From Thermoplasmata archaeon (GTDB lineage Archaea > Thermoplasmatota > Thermoplasmata > Sysuiplasmatales > Sysuiplasmataceae), in the NCBI GenBank assembly GCA_021811925.1, contig JAKAPY010000012.1:1-18377 (forward strand): a DNA stretch of 18,377 bases, read 5' to 3'. Positions 8,333-15,292 of the stretch are shown in pieces. The notes beneath the pieces are model-generated. The model was not told the DNA's origin. It saw only the letters and a program-made list of their open reading frames with translations, and did not search any database. Every line of letters begins with the position of its first letter. Within the stretch, counting starts at the first letter, position 1. A program made the translations under genes and the position numbers.

Positions 8333-9172
8333 CTATTGCATCTGCCCCTGCGGTCCCCTCGTGCCTATGTCTATGAACTGTACAAGCTGCTCGAGCTGAG
8401 CATTGAACACGTATGCCCTGGCAGCATCCTTGATGTCAATCTGCATCTCCCTGGCATACCCTACATATTGCGAGGGAAGCTCGCTGGACATCGTAAAGAG
8501 GGACCTAGCATATTTATCATCCGGTAGCTCAGACTCAAACGCCGGAAATGATATCGGGACAGCCGGATTGGATGAAAGGTGGCAGTTCCACACAAGCGGG
8601 ACGCCGTCCGCTGTCTTCATGTTGAATATTTCGGTTGTCAGCTTTGCCGGGTCGCCGTCTGTGGCCTGACCGTCCGTGATGTTTATCACGATTGGCGGAT
8701 AGGATGAGGAGTGTTGTTCTGTCCAGTCCTTGATGGTATCGCGTGCTATCGCCAGCGCCTTGCACATGGGTGTGTCCCCATTGGCAACAGGGTCGAACCA
8801 CACACCGAAGTCATACTCCGCATCCGTTGTGCCGCCGGAGCCGTCCGCAACCTTTATCTGTCTCTTTTCGACGCGTAGTGTGCTCGAAGCGAGGGAGGAT
8901 ATGGGGTGGACGGTCCCTCCTTTGAGGATGGATCCTGCTTTTCCTGTCACATAACCGTACCCGATAATGCCAATGTGAAAGTAATCTCTTATTCCATCGC
9001 TTTTTGTGCACCTGAGGACGAATTCGCCGATCTGCCTGTTGACAGCATCCGAAGCCTCCTGCGCCTTTGACCGCTCCCCTCCGGGGAGTTTGTGGCTCAT
9101 GGACTTCGACTGGTCTATCAGAAAGAGCACTAGGGAAGGGTTTGTCCTGCTGATTTCAGCCTCGTACGACAT
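8333..9172 (-). CDS. TerY-like von Willebrand factor A domain protein
   Basis: A 279-residue cytosolic VWA protein. The metal-ion-dependent adhesion site is complete: DQSKS (20-24, the DxSxS motif), T134 in NGDTPMCKAL, and D167 in ITDGQATDGDP. The last motif and overall length resemble TerY of tellurium-resistance-type stress systems. TerY-like proteins, PP2C phosphatases and a kinase form a known three-gene set, and all three are here. The start ATG 9172 is preceded by TTTATAAAAT about 25 bases upstream, so the message is probably leaderless. The gene ends in TAG at 8335-8333, and the phosphatase frame continues without a gap. The family call is strong; the ligand or partner is not known. 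Confidence 0.88.
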   Translation of the reverse strand: MSYEAEISRTNPSLVLFLIDQSKSMSHKLPGGERSKAQEASDAVNRQIGEFVLRCTKSDGIRDYFHIGIIGYGYVTGKAGSILKGGTVHPISSLASSTLRVEKRQIKVADGSGGTTDAEYDFGVWFDPVANGDTPMCKALAIARDTIKDWTEQHSSSYPPIVINITDGQATDGDPAKLTTEIFNMKTADGVPLVWNCHLSSNPAVPISFPAFESELPDDKYARSLFTMSSELPSQYVGYAREMQIDIKDAARAYVFNAQLEQLVQFIDIGTRGPQGQMQ

Positions 9173-9190
9173 AGCGGAAAAAACCTGTCC

Positions 9191-9200
9191 ATTTTATAAA
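9191..9200 (-). promoter_or_regulatory. Proximal TATA box for the VWA-PP2C operon
   Basis: Read on the minus strand, TTTATAAAAT is centred about 24 bases before the VWA ATG at 9172. This predicts transcription starting at or within a few bases of the start codon. Confidence 0.55.
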
Positions 9201-9242
9201 TAGTTGATGTCTGTGCAATCACTGGGTCAAGTCAGGAGCACG

Positions 9243-9252
9243 TTTTTTTATA
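9243..9252 (-). promoter_or_regulatory. Distal TATA-like element upstream of VWA-PP2C
   Basis: On the minus strand this reads TATAAAAAAA, about 50 bases behind the proximal TATA box. It could give a second transcript with a leader of about 50 bases, or simply be an A/T-rich tract. Confidence 0.3.
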
Positions 9253-9462
9253 CCAGTCTCATGCGGGGCGAAGATTAACTGCAGCCCTCCCTCATGGAAA
9301 CTGGAAATTCCGAAGAATGGGGAAAAAAGCCACGTCGTTAATCGTTCGGTAACTTCTTATTTCGTCGCATGCACTTTCCACAACTTGTTCCATCGGCACA
9401 AACGGAATCAATGAACAATAATGTGTCTCAAAGCACAGTTGACTGCGATCGTATTGCCTTGG

Positions 9463-9471
9463 TTTAAATAT
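9463..9471 (+). promoter_or_regulatory. TATA box of the three-helix membrane protein gene
   Basis: TTTAAATAT is centred 25 bases before ATG 9492, the spacing expected for a leaderless archaeal transcript. No ribosome binding site precedes the ATG. Confidence 0.5.
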
Positions 9472-9491
9472 TATTACAAAGTGAATTCGGG

Positions 9492-9860
9492 ATGTCTGCT
9501 ATGACAACAATAGCACAACCCGGTTCGGGCAGCGATGAAGGAAGCCGTCAGATGAGGGTGGAGAGGCGCGTGGAAAACATAATGACCACGGTCTCCAGAG
9601 AATATATTCTCACCGCCCTTGTTCTGTTTGGCCTGTTTCTGATATTCGTTGCTCAGCTGGTAAGAATAGGAGCAACTGCAGCCGGTGCGGGTGCAAGCGC
9701 ACATAATGCCTACCTTGTGCTTGCTGCAATTGGGAGCTACCTGATGGTCGGCGTCCTCTTCGTCGGTGGAGTCATGAAGAGAAACGAGAACCAATTCGTC
9801 AGGTTCGGCCTGCTCATTGCTGCTGGCCTGTTGTTCATAGGTGCAGCAATGATCCTTTGA
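9492..9860 (+). CDS. Small three-helix membrane protein of unknown function
   Basis: This 122-residue protein has a charged, likely cytosolic N-terminus (1-36, rich in Arg/Glu/Ser) and three hydrophobic segments at about 38-59, 73-94 and 103-122. A basic KR pair lies between helices two and three. I do not recognise a family and see no catalytic motif. A second ATG at residue 4 is possible, but ATG 9492 sits at the distance from the TATA box expected for a leaderless start. It is transcribed away from the VWA-PP2C operon across a 319-base divergent region and could be co-regulated with it; that is inference only. Confidence 0.65.
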   Translation: MSAMTTIAQPGSGSDEGSRQMRVERRVENIMTTVSREYILTALVLFGLFLIFVAQLVRIGATAAGAGASAHNAYLVLAAIGSYLMVGVLFVGGVMKRNENQFVRFGLLIAAGLLFIGAAMIL

Positions 9861-9869
9861 ACGGGCGGC

Positions 9870-9894
9870 GGGAAGTTTCCCAATTAAACCTTTT
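9870..9894 (+). terminator. Possible terminator: short hairpin followed by T run
   Basis: GGGA and TCCC (9870-9881) can form a four-base stem, followed by A/T-rich sequence and TTTT at 9891-9894, starting ten bases after the stop of the three-helix protein gene. The stem is short, so confidence is low. Confidence 0.25.
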
Positions 9895-9915
9895 CGAGCT
9901 TTAAATTATCTCGAA
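9893..9915. repeat. Inverted repeat TTCGAG/CTCGAA enclosing a TATA-like core
   Basis: TTCGAG (9893-9898) and CTCGAA (9910-9915) are perfect complements around an 11-base A/T-rich core containing TTTAAATTAT. This could be an operator over a promoter or an RNA hairpin. A second inverted pair, AACCGT (9914-9919) with ACGGTT (9934-9939), follows directly. Confidence 0.4.
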
Positions 9916-9926
9916 CCGTTTTCCAT

Positions 9927-10196
9927 TTACAGCACGGTTTCTGAGCTTCTTCGAGGCGTGGCAGCATGCATGCGCTCTGAAATGTCCTCGGACTTGCTGT
10001 CGATGATTTTTCCGCTTATCTGGGCGACGTCCATGGAATAGCCTCGTGTGTGGAGAACAGTTTACTGAAGTTTTTCAGACTCTCTTTCGGGGTCGGCGAA
10101 AGCTGGCAAAACGTGATCCGCATCTTTCAGGAATGCGGTGATAACGGGTTTACTCCGGGAAACAGCACCCCTTGAGAATGACAATTGGGCAAAGCT
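9927..10196 (-). pseudogene. Possible degraded PIN/VapC-like reading frame
   Basis: On the minus strand a frame runs from about 10196 to a TAA ending at 9927, broken by one internal TAA near 10069. Its codon use resembles the neighbours. The piece before the stop includes LKDADHVLPAFADPER. The piece after it includes MDVAQISGKIIDSKSEDISE. A shift to the adjacent frame between them gives ESLKNFSKLFSTHEAIP, which would join them smoothly. The reconstructed order (F..LF....IPMD..VAQISGKI....ISE....AAT) faintly resembles the middle and C-terminal part of PIN-domain toxins. This is a by-eye guess and may be chance. Confidence 0.2.
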
Positions 10197-10810
10197 TATT
10201 TACCGATGATGCTGACGGGGCACCGTTGTCTTACTCGCCCGAACTGCTCATGGTGGTGGTAGTTTCCATCTCCGCTCTGCACATGATAGCACCTGACCAC
10301 TGGGTGCCGGTTACGCTCGTTTCCTACAGGAACAGTCTGACAAGGAAAAGAACATATTTTCTGGCTATGCTGGTCGGTCTTACTCATGGTGTTTCTTCCG
10401 TCGTCCTTTCCTTGGTGATTGCAGCAATAGGATCACTTTTCCTGCCTGTTGCGTATATCAGGTTATTTTCCGTACTCCTTCTTGTTGCCATAGCTGCTTA
10501 CATTATCCTGAACTCCATCAGGGAATCCAGGGAGTCCGAAGGAATTGAGAGTGCATCCCTGCTGGTAAGTGTAATACCCGACCCGGCTCTTGTCCCCTTC
10601 ATTCTGATTGCAGGGACTTTCGGGGCCGCTTACAGTTATTTCATGATGGCTGCATTTGTCGTAGCTGCCTCAATATCGCTCGTGGTGGTCGTCGTGCTAT
10701 CTCTTCGCGGGCTGGAAAAGGCTCTGGCTGGAATCAAGCCACAGACGGTTGATGCTGTAGTTGCGGGAGCGCTGGTCGCAATGGCCGCATTCATATATTT
10801 CATAGGCTGA
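10178..10810 (+). CDS. Multi-helix membrane protein with NicO/NiCoT-like HX4DH motif, possible metal transporter
   Basis: From ATG 10178 this is a 210-residue, highly hydrophobic protein with about six membrane segments. The first helix ends in HMIAPDHW (H35, D40, H41), matching the HX4DH signature that binds nickel or cobalt in NiCoT and NicO/UreH-type transporters. A second conserved-looking histidine lies in the next helix (GLTHGVSS). Export or uptake of Ni, Co or a related metal is the best guess; the sulfite exporter TauE-like group is an alternative. A TTG at 10172 is in frame two codons earlier. There is no clear ribosome binding site. A third candidate is ATG 10250, which would shorten the first helix. 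The gene is flanked by gaps of more than 300 bases and looks monocistronic. Confidence 0.6.
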   Translation: MTIGQSLFTDDADGAPLSYSPELLMVVVVSISALHMIAPDHWVPVTLVSYRNSLTRKRTYFLAMLVGLTHGVSSVVLSLVIAAIGSLFLPVAYIRLFSVLLLVAIAAYIILNSIRESRESEGIESASLLVSVIPDPALVPFILIAGTFGAAYSYFMMAAFVVAASISLVVVVVLSLRGLEKALAGIKPQTVDAVVAGALVAMAAFIYFIG

Positions 10811-10984
10811 GCCTGCCAGGAAAGGGAAATTAATCCATGACTCTTCGACATGCACATTATGAAGAAATACGTCAATCATCGAATCCCGGTTTCCCGGACT
10901 CAGCAGGAAATGCTTCCCTCGAGTCACTCAAACAGTCGAATAACCTGATTGCCTTTTTCTTCTACTTGACCGCCAGCACACTCT

Positions 10985-11025
10985 CACGAATCCCGCGACC
11001 AGATTCTTCCCACAGTTGATTCGTG
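10985..11025. repeat. Perfect 8-base inverted repeat CACGAATC/GATTCGTG
   Basis: CACGAATC at 10985-10992 and GATTCGTG at 11018-11025 are exact complements separated by 25 bases, about 165-200 bases upstream of the medium-subunit start. It may be an operator or a terminator stem. The pairing does not extend beyond eight bases. Confidence 0.35.
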
Positions 11026-11147
11026 TCCTTTCAGATACACAGACTGGTTCAATTGTCAGGGTTCTGAACTTTTTGATGAAGATCGTTCAGATATTCCGGG
11101 AATTGTTTTTGTTGTTTTGCTTTTCGTGGAATCCGTCAGTGATCGAA

Positions 11148-11156
11148 AAATATATG
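11148..11156 (+). promoter_or_regulatory. TATA box of the molybdenum hydroxylase operon
   Basis: AAATATATG is centred about 37 bases before the TTG start at 11189. This predicts a start near 11178 and a leader of roughly ten bases that just includes GGTG at 11180-11183, a usable ribosome binding site. Confidence 0.5.
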
Positions 11157-11188
11157 TTGGGTAAGCAGATACCCGCGATGGTGTTTAA

Positions 11189-12097
11189 TTGTACCCTCGG
11201 GCATTCAAGTATGAACGTGCAACATCTTTGGAGAATGCCATAGAACTGCTAAGCAGGAACCGCGAAGACGTCCGCCCTCTTGCCGGGGGCATGAGTCTCA
11301 TACCGCTCGCAAAACTCAGGCTTCTCTCCCCGGGATGCATAGTCGACATAGGCAGGCTTTCCGAACTCAAAGGCATCAAGCAGGACAAGGAATGGCTCGA
11401 GATAGGTGCGCTTACCACCAACACCGAGATACTAGAATCCAAGTGGCTCTCAGGAAGCTATCCTCTTCTGCTCGACACTGTAAAGGAGATAGGTGACGTC
11501 CAGGTGAGGAACAGGGGAACAATCGGGGGAAATCTGGCGCAGGCCGACTCGTCTACCGACTGGCCTGCCACAATGATCGCCTTGAGGGCGAAGTTCGTTT
11601 CCAGGGGTCCCAAGGGTGAGAGGATCCATGACGCAGACTCATTCTGCATCGAACCATACACAACAGCGCTGGACCCGGATGAGCTTCTGACCCACATACG
11701 TGTTCCCAATCCTGCCTCCGGCTCAGTCGGTGCTTCACACATCAAACTTGAGCGCAGAAAGGGCGACTACGCAATAGGCATAGTCAGCGCACAGCTAGAG
11801 GTGGACAACGAGGGGAAGTGCGTTTCTGTCGGAGTGGGCATAGGTGCGGTGGGTGTAATAGCTGTGAGGGCATCCAAGACCGAACAGTTGCTGAAGGGAA
11901 GGAGAGTCGATGCCGACACGCTTGCAAAGGTAGGCGACACGGTCCGTGACTCGTTTGGCGGCATGGATATACTCTCTGATATCAAGGCTCCTTCAGACTA
12001 CAGGCTCGATGTCATCGGAACCCTGGCAGAAAGGTGCATTTCGAAAGCATATTCAATGGCCGCATCCGCAGGCGCCGGTCAGGGTAAGGGGAGGTGA
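11189..12097 (+). CDS. coxM: Molybdenum hydroxylase FAD-binding medium subunit (CoxM-like)
   Basis: The 302-residue subunit carries FAD and passes electrons from the iron-sulfur subunit to the acceptor. The N-terminal YPRAFKYERATSLENAIELL is typical of the family. AGGMSLIPL (32-40) and TIGGNL (111-116) are the two FAD-binding motifs of the xanthine oxidase/CO dehydrogenase group, and length is normal. The start is TTG: an in-frame TAA lies immediately before it (11186-11188), and the family N-terminus begins exactly here. GGTG at 11180-11183 provides a ribosome binding site. The stop lies five bases before the preferred small-subunit ATG, so the three subunits form one operon in the order M-S-L. 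Confidence 0.93.
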   Translation: MYPRAFKYERATSLENAIELLSRNREDVRPLAGGMSLIPLAKLRLLSPGCIVDIGRLSELKGIKQDKEWLEIGALTTNTEILESKWLSGSYPLLLDTVKEIGDVQVRNRGTIGGNLAQADSSTDWPATMIALRAKFVSRGPKGERIHDADSFCIEPYTTALDPDELLTHIRVPNPASGSVGASHIKLERRKGDYAIGIVSAQLEVDNEGKCVSVGVGIGAVGVIAVRASKTEQLLKGRRVDADTLAKVGDTVRDSFGGMDILSDIKAPSDYRLDVIGTLAERCISKAYSMAASAGAGQGKGR

Positions 12098-12102
12098 GCA
12101 GC

Positions 12103-12600
12103 ATGACTCAGATACAACTTATTGTCAACGGAAAGAAAGTGGAAGGAAACGTGGAGCCGCGGAAACTGCTGATTGATTTCATAAGGGAGGATCTCGGACT
12201 CACAGGTCCTCACATAGGATGCGACACAAGCAACTGCGGAGCTTGCACCATACTTCTTAACGGTCGGGCTGCAAAGTCCTGCACTATGTTTGCCGTCCAG
12301 GCCGACGGCATGGAAATCCTTACAATTGAGGGTCTGGCAACGGACGGAAAACTTCACCCGCTGCAGCAGGCATTCCATGAGAACCACGCTCTCCAGTGCG
12401 GTTACTGCACACCCGGAATGATAATGTCATCGGTCGATCTACTTTCACGGAATCCAAATCCAACCGAAGAGGAAATACGGCTCGGGATATCAGGCAACCT
12501 GTGCAGGTGCACAGGATATCACAACATAGTGAAGGCAATATCGAGCGTAGCCAAATCGCACATCTTCGTAAGCCCGGTGAAAAAAGAGGGGAGGGACTGA
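12103..12600 (+). CDS. coxS: Molybdenum hydroxylase [2Fe-2S] small subunit (CoxS-like)
   Basis: This is a 165-residue electron-transfer subunit with two [2Fe-2S] clusters. The plant-type ferredoxin cluster uses C40, C45, C48 and C60 (GCDTSNCGACTILLNG). The second, helical cluster uses C99, C102, C134 and C136 (QCGYCTPGM and CRCTGYHNIV). All eight ligands are present. ATG 12103 is chosen because GGAGGTGA at 12089-12096 lies six bases upstream, a near-perfect ribosome binding site. A GTG at 12094 overlapping the previous stop is in frame but would bury that site. The stop is two bases before the large-subunit ATG. Confidence 0.95.
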   Translation: MTQIQLIVNGKKVEGNVEPRKLLIDFIREDLGLTGPHIGCDTSNCGACTILLNGRAAKSCTMFAVQADGMEILTIEGLATDGKLHPLQQAFHENHALQCGYCTPGMIMSSVDLLSRNPNPTEEEIRLGISGNLCRCTGYHNIVKAISSVAKSHIFVSPVKKEGRD

Positions 12601-12602
12601 AC

Positions 12603-15023
12603 ATGGCCTCATCGGTAACCATGCACAAGGAAGAGGCCAGGACAGCCGGATGGATAGGCAAGAGGTACCCGCGGAAGGAGGACATACGGTTCATCACCGG
12701 CAATGGCCTCTTTGCTGCAGACATAAAGCTACCGAACATGGCCTACGTGGCGATTGCACGGAGCCCATACGCGAGCGCCAAGATTGTGCGCATAGACAAG
12801 AAACGGGCTCTGGCCGTTCCGGGAGTGGTAGGCATATTCACAGGCGCGGAGATCGTGGAAGAGCTTGATCCTCTGCCCAACCTTCTCCCATCACCCTATG
12901 ACAGGGTAAGGGATTTCGGGATAGCAGTGGACAGGGTCCGCTACGCAGGCGAGCCCATAGCTGTCATAGTCGCCGAGAGCACCTATGCAGCATGGGACGC
13001 CATGGAACAGCTTGATGTTGATTATGAGGAGCTCCCCCCGGTCCTTACAGCCATGACCGGAGCAAAGGATGGTTCCCCGCTCGTCCACGAAAATGTACCG
13101 ACAAATGTTGTCTGGCACAGGAAGTTCACCTATGGGGACCTGGATGAGGCTTTCAGAAATGCACACATAGTTGTTTCAAAGAAGCTGAAATGGCACCGCT
13201 TCACTTCCGCCCCGCTGGAACCGAACGTGGTGGTCGTCGATTATGATGCACGGCACGGTATATACACAGTCTGGAGCAACAATCAGAGGCCTGCGTTCAA
13301 TCAGGCAGCAGTTGCAAAGTCGCTGAGGACCCAGGCTAACCTGCTTCATTTCATCTCGCCCGACATCGGCGGAGGCTTCGGGATTAAGAACGAGAATTAT
13401 CCCTACATAATTCTGCTGGCGGTTGCGGCGCGCTGGGTGCGCAGGCCTCTCCGCTGGGTAGAAACAAGGACAGAACACATGATCGCCTCTGCCCACGGAA
13501 GTGAGATAAACTACGAGGCCGAAATGGCACTTTCAAAGGACGGCAGGATTCTCGGCCTGCGGGCAAAAGCCTTCCACGATGAGGGTGCCTACATGCGCAG
13601 AGAACCGATAGCTGCCTTCAACTTCATCAGGCACGCCACGATGACCTACACATTCCGCAACCTGGAGATGGATATCTATGCCATTGTGACGAACAAGTGC
13701 CCTGTCGGGCCCAACCGTTCGTATGGAAAGATGCAGCAGGGATTCCTTGTCGAACGCCTCCTCGACATCGGTGCAAGGAAGCTTGGACTGGATCCGATTG
13801 AAATAAGGATGAGAAATTTCGTCTCCTCCACCCAGATGCCTTACGAAACGCCGACTGGGGCAATGCTCGACGGCGGTGAATATGCCAAGGCTATTTCCAA
13901 GGTGGCTGAGAATCTCCAGTATGGTGAACTGATAAAGGAGAGGGACAGGCTGAGAAAGTCCGGAATGCTTGCCGGCGTCGGTGTCTCGATGGGCATGGAC
14001 GCATGCCCGATCAATTTTTCCTCCAACCGTCTCATCAACCCCAAATCGACTGCATCCGGGGAGAGCGAGGCGGCCTGGGTCAAGATAGATGAGGACGGCA
14101 ACATATCGGCAGCCGTCGGGACCTCGCCCCAGGGCCACGGGCATGAAACTGCCGTCTCGCAGATCGTTGCGGAAGTGCTTGGTGTGAGCCCTGATGACGT
14201 GTACACCCTTCCTGCCTTCGATTCCTGGACTCATCCGTCAACTCCCCATTCTGGAACTTACGCGAGCAGATTCGCGATAGCGGGCGCTTCCGCAGTGAAC
14301 GGCGCAGCTGTAAGGGTCAGGGAGAAGGTACTGCGCATAGCGGCACATGTCATGGGTGAAAGCGAGTCAAATCTCGACATTGTCAACGGTGTCGTCGTGT
14401 CTGTAAAGGCAAAACCCGGCGTTTCACTGAAGGAAATCGCAAGGCTTGCATGGAAGGATCTAGCCAATCTCCCGGAGAAAGAGGAACCTGGGCTTTATGT
14501 AAACCTCGTCTACAAGACGCCATTCAAGCTGCCCATAGACGACCAGAGGGGCAACTTTTCACTAACCTACAGTTACAGCGCTTCCATGGTTCTTCTTGAA
14601 ATCGATCCTGGAACAGGCATGTCGAAAATCAGGCGGGTGGGCATTGTCGAAGATTCGGGCAACCAGATTAACCCCATGATCGTAGAGGGGCAGATTCACG
14701 GACAGCTTGGCCACCAGCTTGGGGCAGCACTTTACGAGGACCTCGTCTACGATGAAAACGGCCAGCTGCTCACTTCGACTTTCAAGGATTACCTCGCACC
14801 AACCGCATCGGACCTGCCTTCGTACGAGACAGGCTCGATAGTCACTCCGTCCCTCTTCACGCCGCTCGGCACAAGGGGAATGGGTGAGGGAGGGGGAGCA
14901 CCACTCATCGCATGTGCGAATGCACTTGACGATGCACTCACACCGCATGGAATGGAATTCGACGGCTCATATCTCAGTCCGGTCAAAATAAGGAATATTG
15001 TGAAAACGATAACGAAGAAGTAA
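12603..15023 (+). CDS. coxL: Molybdenum hydroxylase catalytic large subunit (CoxL-like, non-CO-dehydrogenase signature)
   Basis: The 806-residue subunit holds the molybdenum-cytosine dinucleotide cofactor and the active site. Cofactor motifs visible are GGGFGIK (256-262), PQGHGHET (509-516) and GMGEGGGAP (759-767), whose E762 matches the catalytic glutamate. The active-site loop reads CPVGPNRSYGKMQQG (366-380). Form I CO dehydrogenases have AYXCSFR here and form II-type enzymes AYRGAGR, and this matches neither. Oxidation of an aldehyde, N-heterocycle or other organic substrate is therefore more likely than CO oxidation; the actual substrate cannot be read. ATG 12603 is chosen because GGGAGG at about 12589-12594 lies eight bases upstream and it follows the small-subunit stop by two bases. 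The frame is open further upstream, but only through the small-subunit gene. No XdhC/CoxF-type maturation gene is in the window. Confidence 0.93.
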   Translation: MASSVTMHKEEARTAGWIGKRYPRKEDIRFITGNGLFAADIKLPNMAYVAIARSPYASAKIVRIDKKRALAVPGVVGIFTGAEIVEELDPLPNLLPSPYDRVRDFGIAVDRVRYAGEPIAVIVAESTYAAWDAMEQLDVDYEELPPVLTAMTGAKDGSPLVHENVPTNVVWHRKFTYGDLDEAFRNAHIVVSKKLKWHRFTSAPLEPNVVVVDYDARHGIYTVWSNNQRPAFNQAAVAKSLRTQANLLHFISPDIGGGFGIKNENYPYIILLAVAARWVRRPLRWVETRTEHMIASAHGSEINYEAEMALSKDGRILGLRAKAFHDEGAYMRREPIAAFNFIRHATMTYTFRNLEMDIYAIVTNKCPVGPNRSYGKMQQGFLVERLLDIGARKLGLDPIEIRMRNFVSSTQMPYETPTGAMLDGGEYAKAISKVAENLQYGELIKERDRLRKSGMLAGVGVSMGMDACPINFSSNRLINPKSTASGESEAAWVKIDEDGNISAAVGTSPQGHGHETAVSQIVAEVLGVSPDDVYTLPAFDSWTHPSTPHSGTYASRFAIAGASAVNGAAVRVREKVLRIAAHVMGESESNLDIVNGVVVSVKAKPGVSLKEIARLAWKDLANLPEKEEPGLYVNLVYKTPFKLPIDDQRGNFSLTYSYSASMVLLEIDPGTGMSKIRRVGIVEDSGNQINPMIVEGQIHGQLGHQLGAALYEDLVYDENGQLLTSTFKDYLAPTASDLPSYETGSIVTPSLFTPLGTRGMGEGGGAPLIACANALDDALTPHGMEFDGSYLSPVKIRNIVKTITKK

Positions 15024-15235
15024 GGTCTGTGCACTCTTCCTGTAAAACGGTGAGGAAGATTTAGGAGTCCCGGTGACGGAGAATCGCAGACAAAACAGGT
15101 GCGCTCCGAAACGCGGGACAGGAAGGCGGCATCATGGCAGATTGTTTCCGTTCGAAAAAAATGATGTCGCCGTCCAACAAGTACACAAAGTTTTGTTGCA
15201 TGAAATTCGAAGACATCTATTCGTGACTCAGAAAT

Positions 15236-15243
15236 CATTAATA
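15236..15243 (+). promoter_or_regulatory. TATA-like element before the first MHS transporter
   Basis: CATTAATA lies about 53 bases before ATG 15293. With a start near 15265 the leader would include GGAG or the G-run at 15280-15285, seven bases before the ATG. It is in the 269-base gap after the large subunit, so the transporter may have its own promoter. Confidence 0.35.
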
Positions 15244-15292
15244 ACATGAGGGCATTACCACAAAGGAGAATTTTTCCTCGGGGGGCTCTTTA

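Larger units (their letters stand above)
9173..9491. other. Divergent intergenic region between VWA and three-helix membrane protein
   Basis: These 319 bases carry promoters facing both ways. On the minus strand there are two TATA-like elements, the proximal one at 9200-9191 and TATAAAAAAA at 9252-9243. The plus-strand element for the next gene is at 9463-9471. No convincing reading frame or structured RNA was seen between 9260 and 9460. Confidence 0.5.
9861..10177. other. Gene-poor gap holding inverted repeats and a possible reading-frame remnant
   Basis: These 317 bases hold the inverted repeats near 9893-9939 and, on the minus strand, codon-like sequence interrupted by a stop that may be a pseudogene fragment. 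No intact gene was found. No clear TATA element was seen for the membrane protein gene that follows. Confidence 0.4.
10811..11188. other. Intergenic region upstream of the molybdenum hydroxylase operon
   Basis: These 378 bases hold an 8-base inverted repeat (10985-11025) and the cox operon TATA-like element (11148-11156). A 29-codon frame beginning ATG 10859 and a 60-codon frame at 10837 were noted but have no ribosome binding site or recognisable content. No intact gene was found. Confidence 0.5.

Noticed and set aside
8333..8335. TAG between VWA and PP2C as pyrrolysine
   Set aside because: No methylamine methyltransferase or pyl gene is visible. TAG also ends the microprotein and the phosphatase, where readthrough would add meaningless sequence. 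Coupled re-initiation is simpler.
10859..10948. A 29-codon frame starting 28-30 bases after an A/T-rich element
   Set aside because: No ribosome binding site, no recognisable content, and too short to judge from one sequence.
12396..12602. N-terminal extension of the large subunit starting at 12396
   Set aside because: This part overlaps the second iron-sulfur motif of the small subunit. The ATG at 12603 has a good ribosome binding site and begins the normal family N-terminus.
13533..14234. A 233-codon minus-strand frame inside the large subunit
   Set aside because: It is antisense to a conserved catalytic region and has no recognisable motif or ribosome binding site.
11189..15023. Operon as a true aerobic CO dehydrogenase
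   Set aside because: The large subunit lacks the AYXCSFR loop and its copper-binding cysteine.
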